A DNA stretch of 64,000 nt, from the NCBI RefSeq assembly GCF_016859285.1, contig NC_053410.1, forward strand, positions 248,694 through 312,693, given 5' to 3'. How positions within the stretch are numbered: the first letter of the stretch is position 1; every line of letters begins with the position of its first letter. Below, piece by piece: positions 12,501-21,379 of this stretch. Made by a program: the position numbers and the translations under genes. The stretch comes from Xiphias gladius (taxonomy: Eukaryota; Chordata; Actinopteri; Istiophoriformes; Xiphiidae). Below the pieces are notes generated by a model. That model made no database searches and was not told where the DNA came from. It was given only the letters and a program-made list of their open reading frames with translations.

Positions 12501-14645
12501 AGCGGAGGAACAAGTCCAGGTGTCCATTTGGACTCTGTACGGCCTTGTCCACAGCACTCTGGTAGAGGTGTGTCTCTGCAGATTTGTGTTTTCTTGTTTC
12601 AGATTTCTGAGAGGTTGATTTCTTTTCTGACAGCAGATTGACTCCAGAGTTGATGAAGGTCAGATGGACATGAAGAGCAGCCAGAAACTCTTGAACACTC
12701 AGATGGACGAAGCAGAAGACCTTGTCCTGGTACAACCCTCTCTCCTCTTTAAAGATCTGTGTGAACACTCCTGAGTAAACTGAGGCTGCTCTGATATCGA
12801 TGCCACACTCTGTCAGGTCTGATTCATAGAAGATCAGGTTTCCTTTCTGCAGCTGCTCAAAAGCCAGTTTTCCGAGAGACTCAACCATCTTCCTGCTCTC
12901 TGGACTCCAGTGTGGATCTGTCCCAGCTCCTCCATGATACTTGACGTTCTTCAGTTTGGACTGAACCACCAGGAAGTGGATGTACATCTCAGTCAGGGTC
13001 TTGGGCAGCTCCCCTCCCTCTCTGGTTTTTAACACATCCTCCAGAACTGTAGCAGTGATCCAGCAGAAGACTGGGATGTGGCACATGATGTGGAGGCTTC
13101 GTGATGTCTTGATGTGGGAGATGATCCTGCTGGCCTGCTCCTCATCTCTGAATCTCTTCCTGAAGTACTCCTCTTTCTGTGGGTCAGTGAACCCTCTGAC
13201 CTCTGTCACCATGTCGACACACTCAGGAGGGATCTGATTGGCTGCTGCAGGTCGTGTGGTTATCCAGAGACGAGCAGAGGGAAGCAGTTTCCCCCTGATG
13301 AGGTTCGTCAGCAGCACGTCTACTGACGTGGACTCTGTAACATCAGTCAGGATCTCATTGTTGTGGAAGTCCAGAGGAAGTCGACACTCGTCCAGACCGT
13401 CAAAGATGAACACAACCTGGAACTCGTCAAACCTGCTGATTCCTGCTTCTTTGGTTTCAGTAAAGAAGTGATGAACCAGTTCCACCAGGCTGAACTTTTT
13501 CTCTTTCAGCACATTCAGCTCTCTGAAAGTGAATGGAAACGTGAACTGTATGTCCTGGTTGGTTTTGTCTTCAGCCCAGTCTAGAGTGAACTTCTGTGTT
13601 AAGACTGTTTTCCCAATGCCAGCCACTCCCTTTGTCATCACTGATCTGATTGGTTCATCTCTTCCAGGTGAGGCTTTAAATATGTCTTCTTGTCTGATTG
13701 TTGTTTCCGGTCTGGCTGGTTTCCTGGATGCTGTTTCAATCTGTCTGACCTCATGTTCATCATTGACCCCTCCGGTCCCTCCCTCTGTGATGTACAGCTC
13801 CGTGTAGATCTGATTCAGAAGGGTTGGGTTTCCTGCTTTTGAAATCCCCTCAAACACACACTGGAACTTCTCCTTCAGGTTAGATTTGAGTTTACACTGA
13901 CAAGCTGCAATTGGATGTCCTGAATGAAGACACAACAATTAAGATCAATAAATTGGAGTAAATATTTTAACATATCATATCCTTAAAGAACATAATTCCC
14001 CTCATGTGATGAGACGTTAGTAAATGTCACATTCATCCATCATGTTGAATCTGTAGAGAAATCCTCTTACTGCTCTGCAGACAGTCAGCCAGCTCCTCCT
14101 GCTTCATTTTCTTCAGATAGTTTAGTGTGATCGTCAGAAATGCCTCTCTGCTGCTCCTCCTCTGCTCTTCATCCTCACTGTCCAACACCTCCTCATCTTC
14201 CTTCTGACTCTCTAAGCATTTTGGGTAATCTGGACCCAGAACCTTCTGGATCTTCTTCAGCTCGTTCTTCACAAAAGTGACAATGTTCTCCTCCAGCAGC
14301 TGGAACAGAATAGTATATGAATGACACTGTCAAACTAAAATCGTGGAGCCAAACAGTTAATTCAGTTCAATTCAATTTTATCTATATAGGCTAAGTCATA
14401 ACAGAGGTTATCTAAGGGCACTTTTCAAATAAAGCAGGTCTAGACCGTACTCTTTAAACATCAGATCCATGTTGGACAGACTGACAATCCACTGGTCTAA
14501 CAAGTGAAGCATGGAGATGACTGTGAACAGAACAGATGTATAAATGGTTGTTGTACATGTACAGACCATAAATATGGAGTCCAGGTGTGTCCGATGCTGC
14601 TGGGCTGACTGACCACTGGGAACCTCAGAGCTCTCGTGGTCGACT
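9068..14645 (-). CDS. NLR-C (NLRC3-like) receptor: FISNA-NACHT-LRR-B30.2, spliced
   Basis: A fish-specific cytosolic pattern-recognition receptor gene. Coding exons in transcript order: 14645-14567, 14299-14071, 13919-12116, 11997-11824, 11315-11142, 10276-10103, 9821-9775 and 9597-9068. An N-terminal exon lies further upstream (candidates at 16999-17103, 18425-18529 and 19847-19951). All boundaries have AG/GT and the phases close exactly, with no internal stop to TAA/TGA/TAG at 9068-9070, so the receptor body looks intact at about 1,070 residues plus the upstream exon. Domain order: short linker exon, FISNA, NACHT ATPase with Walker A GVAGIGKT and Walker [11 protein letters not shown], three 58-residue LRR exons, a 16-codon linker ([14 protein letters not shown]), and a PRY-SPRY (B30.2) end. 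Such genes form large, fast-evolving families in teleosts. The ligand cannot be inferred. The start codon is not fixed, because the first exon is ambiguous. Confidence 0.88.
9775..9821 (-). CDS. NLR 47-nt linker exon between LRR and B30.2
   Basis: Encodes [15 protein letters not shown] and the first base of the next codon. Acceptor CAG, donor GTAAGT. This short exon is a hallmark of B30.2-bearing fish NLR-C genes. It takes phase 2 in and gives phase 1 out, matching both neighbours. Confidence 0.85.
10103..10276 (-). CDS. NLR leucine-rich-repeat exon 3 (174 nt)
   Basis: One 58-residue LRR module beginning [18 protein letters not shown], with [23 protein letters not shown], ending at TLR. Bounded by TTTGCAG and GTATGG. 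The 174-nt length and phase 2/2 match the two other LRR exons, so modules can be added or lost without shifting the frame. It differs from its sisters at the start (QITEEGC instead of NLSERSC), which marks it as the C-terminal module type. Confidence 0.85.
11142..11315 (-). CDS. NLR leucine-rich-repeat exon 2 (174 nt)
   Basis: A 58-residue LRR module starting [18 protein letters not shown] and ending in LETLR, with [23 protein letters not shown]. Acceptor CTCAG, donor GTCAGG, phase 2 in and out. Very similar to the 11824-11997 module, indicating recent exon duplication. Confidence 0.87.
11824..11997 (-). CDS. NLR leucine-rich-repeat exon 1 (174 nt)
   Basis: A 58-residue LRR module beginning [18 protein letters not shown] with [18 protein letters not shown]. 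Acceptor TTTAG and donor GTCAGA. It completes the leucine codon split at the end of the NACHT exon. Confidence 0.88.
12116..13919 (-). CDS. NLR main exon: FISNA and NACHT ATPase
   Basis: A 1,804-nt exon from acceptor ATTCAG to donor GTAAGT. It opens with the fish-specific FISNA region ([55 protein letters not shown]). The NACHT nucleotide-binding oligomerisation domain follows: Walker A GVAGIGKT at 13606-13629, Walker [11 protein letters not shown] at 13387-13416, a sensor-like [13 protein letters not shown], and the winged-helix/NAD2 region with the [15 protein letters not shown] motif. No internal stop and all key NTPase residues are present, so ATP binding and oligomerisation should be possible. 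A gene without this intact exon would be a pseudogene, so its integrity is the best sign that the locus is live. Confidence 0.92.
14071..14299 (-). CDS. NLR exon upstream of NACHT ([14 protein letters not shown] module)
   Basis: A 229-nt exon from acceptor TTCCAG to donor GTAAGA. It starts [18 protein letters not shown] and continues [11 protein letters not shown], an acidic run and [19 protein letters not shown], ending in DCLQS. This helical module is characteristic of fish NLRC3-like proteins directly before FISNA. Phase 0 in, phase 1 out, completing an arginine codon with the NACHT exon. Confidence 0.88.
14359..14458 (-). repeat. LINE/SINE-type 3' tail repeat in NLR intron
   Basis: Contains TTCAATTCAATTTTATCTAT followed by GGTCTAGACCGTACTCTTT. 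This is a very common teleost dispersed repeat whose other strand ends in TATATAAATAAAATTGAATT. It is intronic and truncated. Confidence 0.5.
14567..14645 (-). CDS. NLR short exon ([20 protein letters not shown])
   Basis: A 79-nt exon with acceptor CCACAG and donor ATG|GTCTGT. Its single leading A completes the codon left open (AG) by the upstream N-terminal exon copies, giving arginine. It is the expected partner of those copies and precedes EENIVTF in frame. Confidence 0.82.
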
Positions 14646-14659
14646 CTGTGGAAGAATCA

Positions 14660-15220
14660 TGAAGAATTAGCTCACATTATCCCTGTCCACACAGAGACAG
14701 ACATGAGGTAAAGGTCCATGAAGTGATGTCTGGATGTGAACAGTGAATCAGACGACTCCCTATAGTGGTAAAGGTTCACTGCTAATCCCACTGAGAATCA
14801 ACAGCTCACCAACCCTCCATATAGCTCTCACTGTACACTGCTGAAGTGCCCTGAAGCAAGGCACCTAAAACCTTCAGCTGCTCCAATGGAGCTGCTCAGT
14901 GTCTGCTTGAATCAGACTGGTTGTATTGGGCAGCTACCAGAGTGAATTTGTTTTACTGTTGTTAGTTCTCAGATAACTTAATCTGAGAGTAAGCTTCTGG
15001 TAAAAGCAGATCTGGGAGACACTGGAGCATTTCAATCACTGATCCTTCCACGTGTCCTCCAGTTCCACTGATTAGTCCGCTTTAGGCTCCAGTGCCCTTG
15101 TTTAAAGCTTCAGTTTGGGTTATTTGTCTTTGCTTACTGTACTGTTGCAGAGGATGCAATAATTTATGTCCCTTGTAGGTACCTTTTGAGAAGGTGGACC
15201 TCTAATGGAATGACTTGTGA
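14660..15220. other. NLR intron sequence, nothing recognised
   Basis: Lies between the short NLR exon and the integrase part of the second Gmr1-like element. No exon-like or repeat motif that I can name. Confidence 0.4.
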
Positions 15221-15229
15221 TAATGATTG

Positions 15230-16293
15230 CAGTAGTGATCATTGCCTCGCGGGACATATGAGAGTCAAAAAGTCCCTAGCTCAGGTGATGGGGTATTTTT
15301 AAAGGCTAGGTGTAAAATCAGATTTTGCACAGTATTGTAAAACATGCCAAGTGTTTTCACCAGACTCTAAAAATCATATTGAGAGTATACTTCAAAGAAT
15401 TTGAGAAAGACTGAGATGATAGAACCCTTTTACTTCTACTTACGTCCGGAGGAGTGAACCAAGTGTCACTGGGTTTTAGCCCAGCTGAACTGGTGTGTGG
15501 CCACACTGTGGCCCTTTGAAACTGTTGAAAGAGAAATGGCCGGCAGAGCAGCCTTCTTCTACCAACTTCTTGAAATTGCGTGTAAATTCCAGTCTATGTT
15601 TGATAGGGCATCTGAACTGGCCAAGCAAAACTTGATTGGAATCCAAATTTAAAAAATGAAATGTTGGTACAACAAAAGGGCAAAACATCAGGTGTTCTAT
15701 CCAGGAGAGAGTATTAGTGCTTTTCCCACTTTCAGGGTCTACTTTGCGGGCTCAGTACAGTGGGCCTTATGTGACTGAACGACAGGTTAATGAGTGTGAC
15801 TATCTGGTTAAGACACCAGATCGCAAACATAAAATGCGCTTATGTCATGTAAATGTACTGAAACCTCACTTTGACAGGAATCAGACTGTGCTCTCAGATA
15901 TGAAACCTGTTGCTGTTTTTATCACCCCAGCCTCTGTAGTTGAGATCACTGATGTTAAACCAGAGATTTATGAGGCAAGACTGCCAGATTCTAAAATCGT
16001 GGCCAACTTGGATGGTAACCTTTCTTATCTAGATCCAACACAGTGTTCTGACATCACAAACGTCAAACGTTATTTACAAATGACCTTTTCTCTTTTCTGA
16101 TGTACCTACCTGCACCAGTTTTCTTCAGCATGATACTGATGTGGGTAATGCAGCTCTTGTTAAACAGCATCTCTACAGAGTGAGTCCTGAGAAGCATCAG
16201 TTTATGTGTAAGGAAGTAGATGTTACAGCATGGCAGTCCTGAACCTAGTGCTAGCTCATGGAGCTCCCCCTGTCTGCTTGTCGACAAGTCAGG
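15230..16293 (+). mobile_element. Second Gmr1-like Ty3/gypsy relic, integrase part
   Basis: The plus strand reads an integrase zinc region (GHMRVKKSLAQVMGYF, QYCKTCQVFSP at about 15255-15365), a core-end motif (FSPAELVCGHTV, about 15475-15510) and the integrase C-terminal region (LSGSTLRAQYSGPYV, KTPDRKHKMRLCHVNVLKPHF, 15717-15870). The start of RT follows (LYRVSPEKHQF, about 16165-16200). Frames change several times. It lies antisense within the NLR gene and runs directly into the first tandem unit, which supplies the next RT and RNase H fragments. Integrase again precedes RT, as in the 5.5-7.4 kb element, but this copy is in the opposite orientation. Confidence 0.72.
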
Positions 16294-17718
16294 TCAAACA
16301 CCTAATTTCTGTACAGAGTAGGGTCTTCTACCTTTGTTAACAAGTTAGACCTCCTAAAGTGCAATTGCCTATTGTTAACTTTGGTATCCCTAAGTCTTGC
16401 TGTTGGCTGAAACATTTTCTTGGTATGGCAGGATATTATAAGATTTTCCTTAAGAACTTTGCCATTGTTACTGCTCCTTTGACTAACCTACTTAGCCCCA
16501 AGCAGGGGCTAAGCTTCTGTTTCGGCAGATACATGCCAACTTGCTTTTGAGAATCTTGTGCTAAATCTTGCAATCATACTTAGTGCTCCCTATCTTGCTG
16601 CCCCTGACTTTAACAGGCCCTTGAAACTGGCCATTGATTGAAGTGATGCTGGTGTTGAAGCTGTTCCCCTTCAAGAGGATTCATCAGGGTGGAGCATCCT
16701 GTGTACTATTTTTCTAAAAAGTTTGACTTGCATCAGAAACGGTATTCTAGTATAGAGGAAGAGGCATTGGCCCTAGTTCTTGCCTTCGAACATTTTGCTG
16801 TGTATGTCTCTTCCAGCCAGCCCCTCATGGTCTATAACAACCATAGCCCTCGTGTTTCTCTCAGCACTTACTACTTAAAATAAGCTTTGTTTTGTAAATG
16901 ATACTCGTTTGACTCCTCTATGTTGGTTGACTTGAGCTGGGGTCAAACACAGCTATAAACACATCATTGTAGTTACATTATCAGTTTGAGGTCCCCACCT
17001 TTGTTCAACAGAGTGGCATCCATCTTTGAAGAATATAGGAAGATCCATAGACCAGTCACTCTTCATGGAAACACAACTTGCTTGATGTTTCTCCAGCTTG
17101 TTCCTTATAGAAACACAGGATAAATACTGCATTGCACCCAAACCACCCACACACTCAGACAATGTCTATCAGTCACTTTAATACACCTGTCGTACAGAGA
17201 GGGGGGTTTCTGAATTCTCAATAAGGAGAACTCTGAAACAATCATTGAGTTCAGATCATTTCTCTGTCAGTGTGGAAAGGAAGACATTCTACTCTCTCAC
17301 TGCCAGAAGACTTACAGAATTCCCCTTCAAAAATTTGAACATTAAGCTTTCTGCACATGTCAGTGCAGAACTGGGGTCTGAAAATTCACCCCAGTGTCAA
17401 TGCACTATCCAGTGTTAGTAACTGGTAATTCCAAATGGACGATTTCTTCTGAAATGTTTTGACATTTGGGGTCTGACTGTGCTGAAGTGATGAATCCTGT
17501 TGGGGGTTGCTGCTGCCGCATTGTGATGCTGCTTGTATAGATGGGGAACTTTTTGTGAGTCCGAGTCCGTATGGAGCACTTTTTGATCAAATGCAATACA
17601 TTTCACCCAAGTGAGTCCATCTGGGCTCCTTTTTGACAGAAGTGATATACTGGCCCCAAACGGGGTCCAGATACGCTACTTTTTGTCCGGATGCAGTAGC
17701 TATGTTGCTCCAGTCAGA
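16294..17718. repeat. Tandem unit 1 (Gmr1-like pol fragment plus antisense NLR exon)
   Basis: First of three near-identical copies of about 1,425 bp. The left third (plus strand) holds RT/RNase H relics: HFLGMAGYYKIFLKNFA and YSSIEEEALALVLAFEHFA. The middle holds, on the minus strand, a complete NLR N-terminal exon (16999-17103). The right end is a minisatellite of about 50-bp units (about 17555-17718). The unit starts at TCAAACACCTAATTTCTG, and its left flank is continuous with the integrase relic, so this is the founding copy. Confidence 0.88.
16999..17103 (-). CDS. NLR N-terminal exon, array copy 1
   Basis: A 105-nt exon with acceptor CTATAAG and donor AAAG|GTGGGG. It encodes NKLEKHQASCVSMKSDWS, MDLPIFFKDGCHSVEQ and a split arginine (AG + A from the exon at 14645). 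The CVSMKSDxSMD..FKDG..SVEQR pattern is the standard N-terminal segment of fish NLRC3-like proteins. The first ATG (MKSD) could serve as start if no earlier coding exon is used. Nearest copy to the receptor body. The acceptor is AAG here and CAG in the other two copies. Confidence 0.7.
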
Positions 17719-19144
17719 TCAAACACCTAATTTCTGTACAGAGTAGGGTCTTCTACCTTTGTTAACAAGTTAGACCTCCTAAAGTGCAATTGCCTATTGT
17801 TAACTTTGGTATCCCTAAGTCTTGCTGTTGGCTGAAACATTTTCTTGGTATGGCAGGATATTATAAGATTTTCCTTAAGAACTTTGCCATTGTTACTGCT
17901 CCTTTGACTAACCTACTTAGCCCCAAGCAGGGGCTAAGCTTCTGTTTCGGCAGATACATGCCAACTTGCTTTTGAGAATCTTGTGCTAAATCTTGCAATC
18001 ATACTTAGTGCTCCCTATCTTGCTGCCCCTGACTTTAACAGGCCCTTGAAACTGGCCATTGATTGAAGTGATGCTGGTGTTGAAGCTGTTCCCCTTCAAG
18101 AGGATTCATCAGGGGTGGAGCATCCTGTGTACTATTTTTCTAAAAAGTTTGACTTGCATCAGAAACGGTATTCTAGTATAGAGGAAGAGGCATTGGCCCT
18201 AGTTCTTGCCTTCGAACATTTTGCTGTGTATGTCTCTTCCAGCCAGCCCCTCATGGTCTATAACAACCATAGCCCTCGTGTTTCTCTCAGCACTTACTAC
18301 TTAAAATAAGCTTTGTTTTGTAAATTATACTCGTTTTACTCCTCTATGTTGGTTGACTTGAGCTGGGGTCAAACACAGCTATAAACACATCATTGTAGTT
18401 ACATTATCAGTTTGAGGTCCCCACCTTTGTTCAACAGAGTGGCATCCATCTTTGAAGAATATAGGAAGATCCATAGACCAGTCACTCTTCATGGAAACAC
18501 AACTTGCTTGATGTTTCTCCAGCTTGTTCCTGATAGAAACACAGGATAAATACTGCATTGCACCCAAACCACCCACACACTCAGACAATGTCTATCAGTC
18601 ACTTTAATACACCTGTCGTACAGAGAGGGGGGTTTCTGAATTCTCAATAAGGAGAACTCTGAAACAATCATTGAGTTCAGATCATTTCTCTGTCAGTGTG
18701 GAAAGGAAGACATTCTACTCTCTCACTGCCAGAAGACTTACAGAATTCCCCTTCAAAAATTTGAACATTAAGCTTTCTGCACATGTCAGTGCAGAACTGG
18801 GGTCTGAAAATTCACCCCAGTGTCAATGCACTATCCAGTGTTAGTAACTGGTAATTCCAAATGGACGATTTCTTCTGAAATGTTTTGACATTTGGGGTCT
18901 GACTGTGCTGAAGTGATGAATCCTGTTGGGGGTTGCTGCTGCTGCATTGTGATGCTGCTTGTATAGATGGGGAACTTTTTGTGAGTCCGAGTCCGTATGG
19001 AGCACTTTTTGATCAAATGCAATACATTTCACCCAAGTGAGTCCATCTGGGCTCCTTTTTGACAGAAGTGATATACTGGCCCCAAACGGGGTCCAGATAC
19101 GCTACTTTTTGTCCGGATGCAGTAGCTATGTTGCTCCAGTCAGA
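17719..19144. repeat. Tandem unit 2
   Basis: Offset 1,425-1,426 bp from unit 1, with only scattered single-base differences (for example one extra G near 18112 relative to 16687). Same content: pol relic (plus), NLR exon (minus, 18425-18529), 50-bp minisatellite at the right end. Confidence 0.88.
18425..18529 (-). CDS. NLR N-terminal exon, array copy 2
   Basis: Same 105-nt exon and same peptide as copy 1, with the stronger acceptor TATCAG and donor AAAG|GTGGGG. It joins in phase to the exon at 14567-14645. Whether it is an alternative first exon, a skipped exon or silent cannot be told from sequence. Confidence 0.65.
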
Positions 19145-20559
19145 TCAAACACCTAATTTCTGTACAGAGTAGGGTCTTCTACCTTTGTTAACAAGTTAGA
19201 CCTCCTAAAGTGCAATTGCCTATTGTTAACTTTGGTATCCCTAAGTCTTGCTGTTGGCTGAAACATTTTCTTGGTATGGCAGGATATTATAAGATTTTCC
19301 TTAAGAACTTTGCCATTGTTACTGCTCCTTTGACTAACCTACTTAGCCCCAAGCAGGGGCTAAGCTTCTGTTTCGGCAGATACATGCCAACTTGCTTTTG
19401 AGAATCTTGTGCTAAATCTTGCAATCATACTTAGTGCTCCCTATCTTGCTGCCCCTGACTTTAACAGGCCCTTGAAACTGGCCATTGATTGAAGTGATGC
19501 TGGTGTTGAAGCTGTTCCCCTTCAAGAGGATTCATCAGGGTGGAGCATCCTGTGTACTATTTTTCTAAAAGTTTGACTTGCATCAGAAACGGTATTCTAG
19601 TATAGAGGAAGAGGCATTGGCCCTAGTTCTTGCCTTGAACATTTTGCTGTGTATGTCTCTTCCAGCCAGCCCTCATGGTCTATAACAACCATAGCCCTCG
19701 TGTTTCTCTCAGCACTTACTACTTAAAATAAGCTTTGTTTTGTAAATGATACTCGTTTGACTCCTCTATGTTGGTTGACTTGAGCTGGGGTCAAACACAG
19801 CTATAAACACATCATTGTAGTTACATTATCAGTTTGAGGTCCCCACCTTTGTTCAACAGAGTGGCATCCATCTTTGAAGAATATAGGAAGATCCATAGAC
19901 CAGTCACTCTTCATGGAAACACAACTTGCTTGATGTTTCTCCAGCTTGTTCCTGATAGAAACACAGGATAAATACTGCATTGCACCCAAACCACCCACAC
20001 ACTCAGACAATGTCTATCAGTCACTTTAATACACCTGTCGTACAGAGAGGGGGGTTTCTGAATTCTCAATAAGGAGAACTCTGAAACAATCATTGAGTTC
20101 AGATCATTTCTCTGTCAGTGTGGAAAGGAAGACATTCTACTCTCTCACTGCCAGAAGACTTACAGAATTCCCCTTCAAAAATTTGAACATTAAGCTTTCT
20201 GCACATGTCAGTGCAGAACTGGGGTCTGAAAATTCACCCCAGTGTCAATGCACTATCCAGTGTTAGTAACTGGTAATTCCAAATGGACGATTTCTTCTGA
20301 AATGTTTTGACATTTGGGGTCTGACTGTGCTGAAGTGATGAATCCTGTTGGGGGGTGCTGCTGCCGCATTGTGATGCTGCTTGTATAGATGGGGAACTTT
20401 TTGTGAGTCCGAGTCCGTATGGAGCACTTTTTGATCAAATGCAATACATTGCACCCAAGTGAGTCCATCTGGGCTCCTTTTTGACAGAAGTGATATACTG
20501 GCCCCAACTGAGTCCAGATACGCTACTTTTTGTCCAGATGCAGTAGCTATGTTGCTCCA
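19145..20559. repeat. Tandem unit 3
   Basis: Third copy, with the NLR exon at 19847-19951 on the minus strand. It has lost single bases in the pol relic (near 19567, 19637 and 19672), further breaking that frame, but none in the NLR exon. Its end runs on into diverged minisatellite sequence (to about 20625) instead of a fourth copy. Confidence 0.88.
19847..19951 (-). CDS. NLR N-terminal exon, array copy 3
   Basis: The third identical-peptide copy, with acceptor TATCAG and donor AAAG|GTGGGG. It lies most upstream in the array and is phase-compatible with the same downstream exon. If copies 1-3 were all spliced together, the 105-nt length would keep the frame (AG + G gives arginine at each junction). 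Confidence 0.65.
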
Positions 20560-21240
20560 ACTGAGTCCAGATATTCCACTGGCTTTCCAGATACAGTGCA
20601 GTGCTAATGGGTGCTTTTGGTCCAGATGTATTTTATTCTAAACTACGTATTTTTTGTGTTCATACGTAGCACAGCACAAATGATCAGCTTCATGCCCAGT
20701 TTTTTTGTACTGAAAGAACTCAAATCTCTCCAAATACGAAACCCATTTACCCATATAAAGGCAATCAAAATGGACATGTACATTTGGGAACTTTCTTGCC
20801 ACTCAGTAGAAGAGAATTGTCCATTTTCAATACCTTTGTACTTGTCTGCTTTTGGGAGTTGTGGGTCAGTAGGGAGTCTTTTTTTGGTCCTGTCTAATTG
20901 GGAAACTAAACCACCCCCACAAAAAGGTAGTTTATGTTATGTTATGTTTCCCTACATAGGTAGGGAAGTTTTTTGGCATGTACATTTGGCCAAGCGAAGC
21001 TTCAATTCCATTTCACAGGTGCAGAAAAGACAGGAATACCTGACTAGTTCAAAGCCTGGCTATACTGGGGTGCTACCAGTGTGAATGTGTTAGACTGTTT
21101 GAGTGTGAGACAGTTGAAAAAGAGCGTTAGTGCTCAGAGAAATTCCTCTGAGTCAGTAAAGGTTTGAAAAATGGGAGAAGTCACAACAGAGTGTCTGATA
21201 AAAACGCCTCAATCTGTTTTCATTGTAAGTTTGAGTTCCT
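20560..21240. other. Sequence right of the array, possible element flank
   Basis: Begins with decayed minisatellite. An open plus-strand frame (20611-21084) has no family features I recognise. The stretch may be a former LTR or flank of the Gmr1-like element, but no matching LTR was found on the left side. Confidence 0.3.
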
Positions 21241-21243
21241 CAC

Positions 21244-21360
21244 CATTGATAAGGAGAGTGGCATCCATCTCTGAAGGTTATAGAATGATCCATAGACCAG
21301 TCATAGTTCATAGACACATAAGTGTGTATGGGTTCAGGACAGTCTGGTTTCTGATGGATC
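21244..21360 (-). pseudogene. Diverged NLR N-terminal exon, copy 4
   Basis: A 117-nt exon-like segment with acceptor TTCTCTCAG and donor GTGAGG. It encodes IHQKPDCPEP, VSMNYDWSMDHSITFRDGCH, then SPYQ, so it keeps the PDSPEP-like stretch that the array copies have replaced. It is open throughout, but its last two bases are TG instead of AG. Spliced to the A at 14645 this makes a TGA stop, so it cannot feed this receptor without a different partner exon. Confidence 0.6.
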
Positions 21361-21379
21361 CTGAGAGAAATATTAAAGA

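Noticed and set aside
16359..16883. RT/RNase H fragments in the units as functional pol genes
   Set aside because: RT is mostly missing, stops and frame changes interrupt the rest, and no LTRs were found. They are relics.
17405..17606. Minus-strand frames repeated in every tandem unit (MKCIAFDQKV and MHLIKKCSIR)
   Set aside because: They lie in the minisatellite and its flank. They recur only because the unit is repeated, and two overlapping frames are open at once.
20611..21084. 157-codon plus-strand frame right of the array
   Set aside because: No recognisable domain, and unlike the other element fragments. It may be part of an LTR or chance. Not called as a gene.
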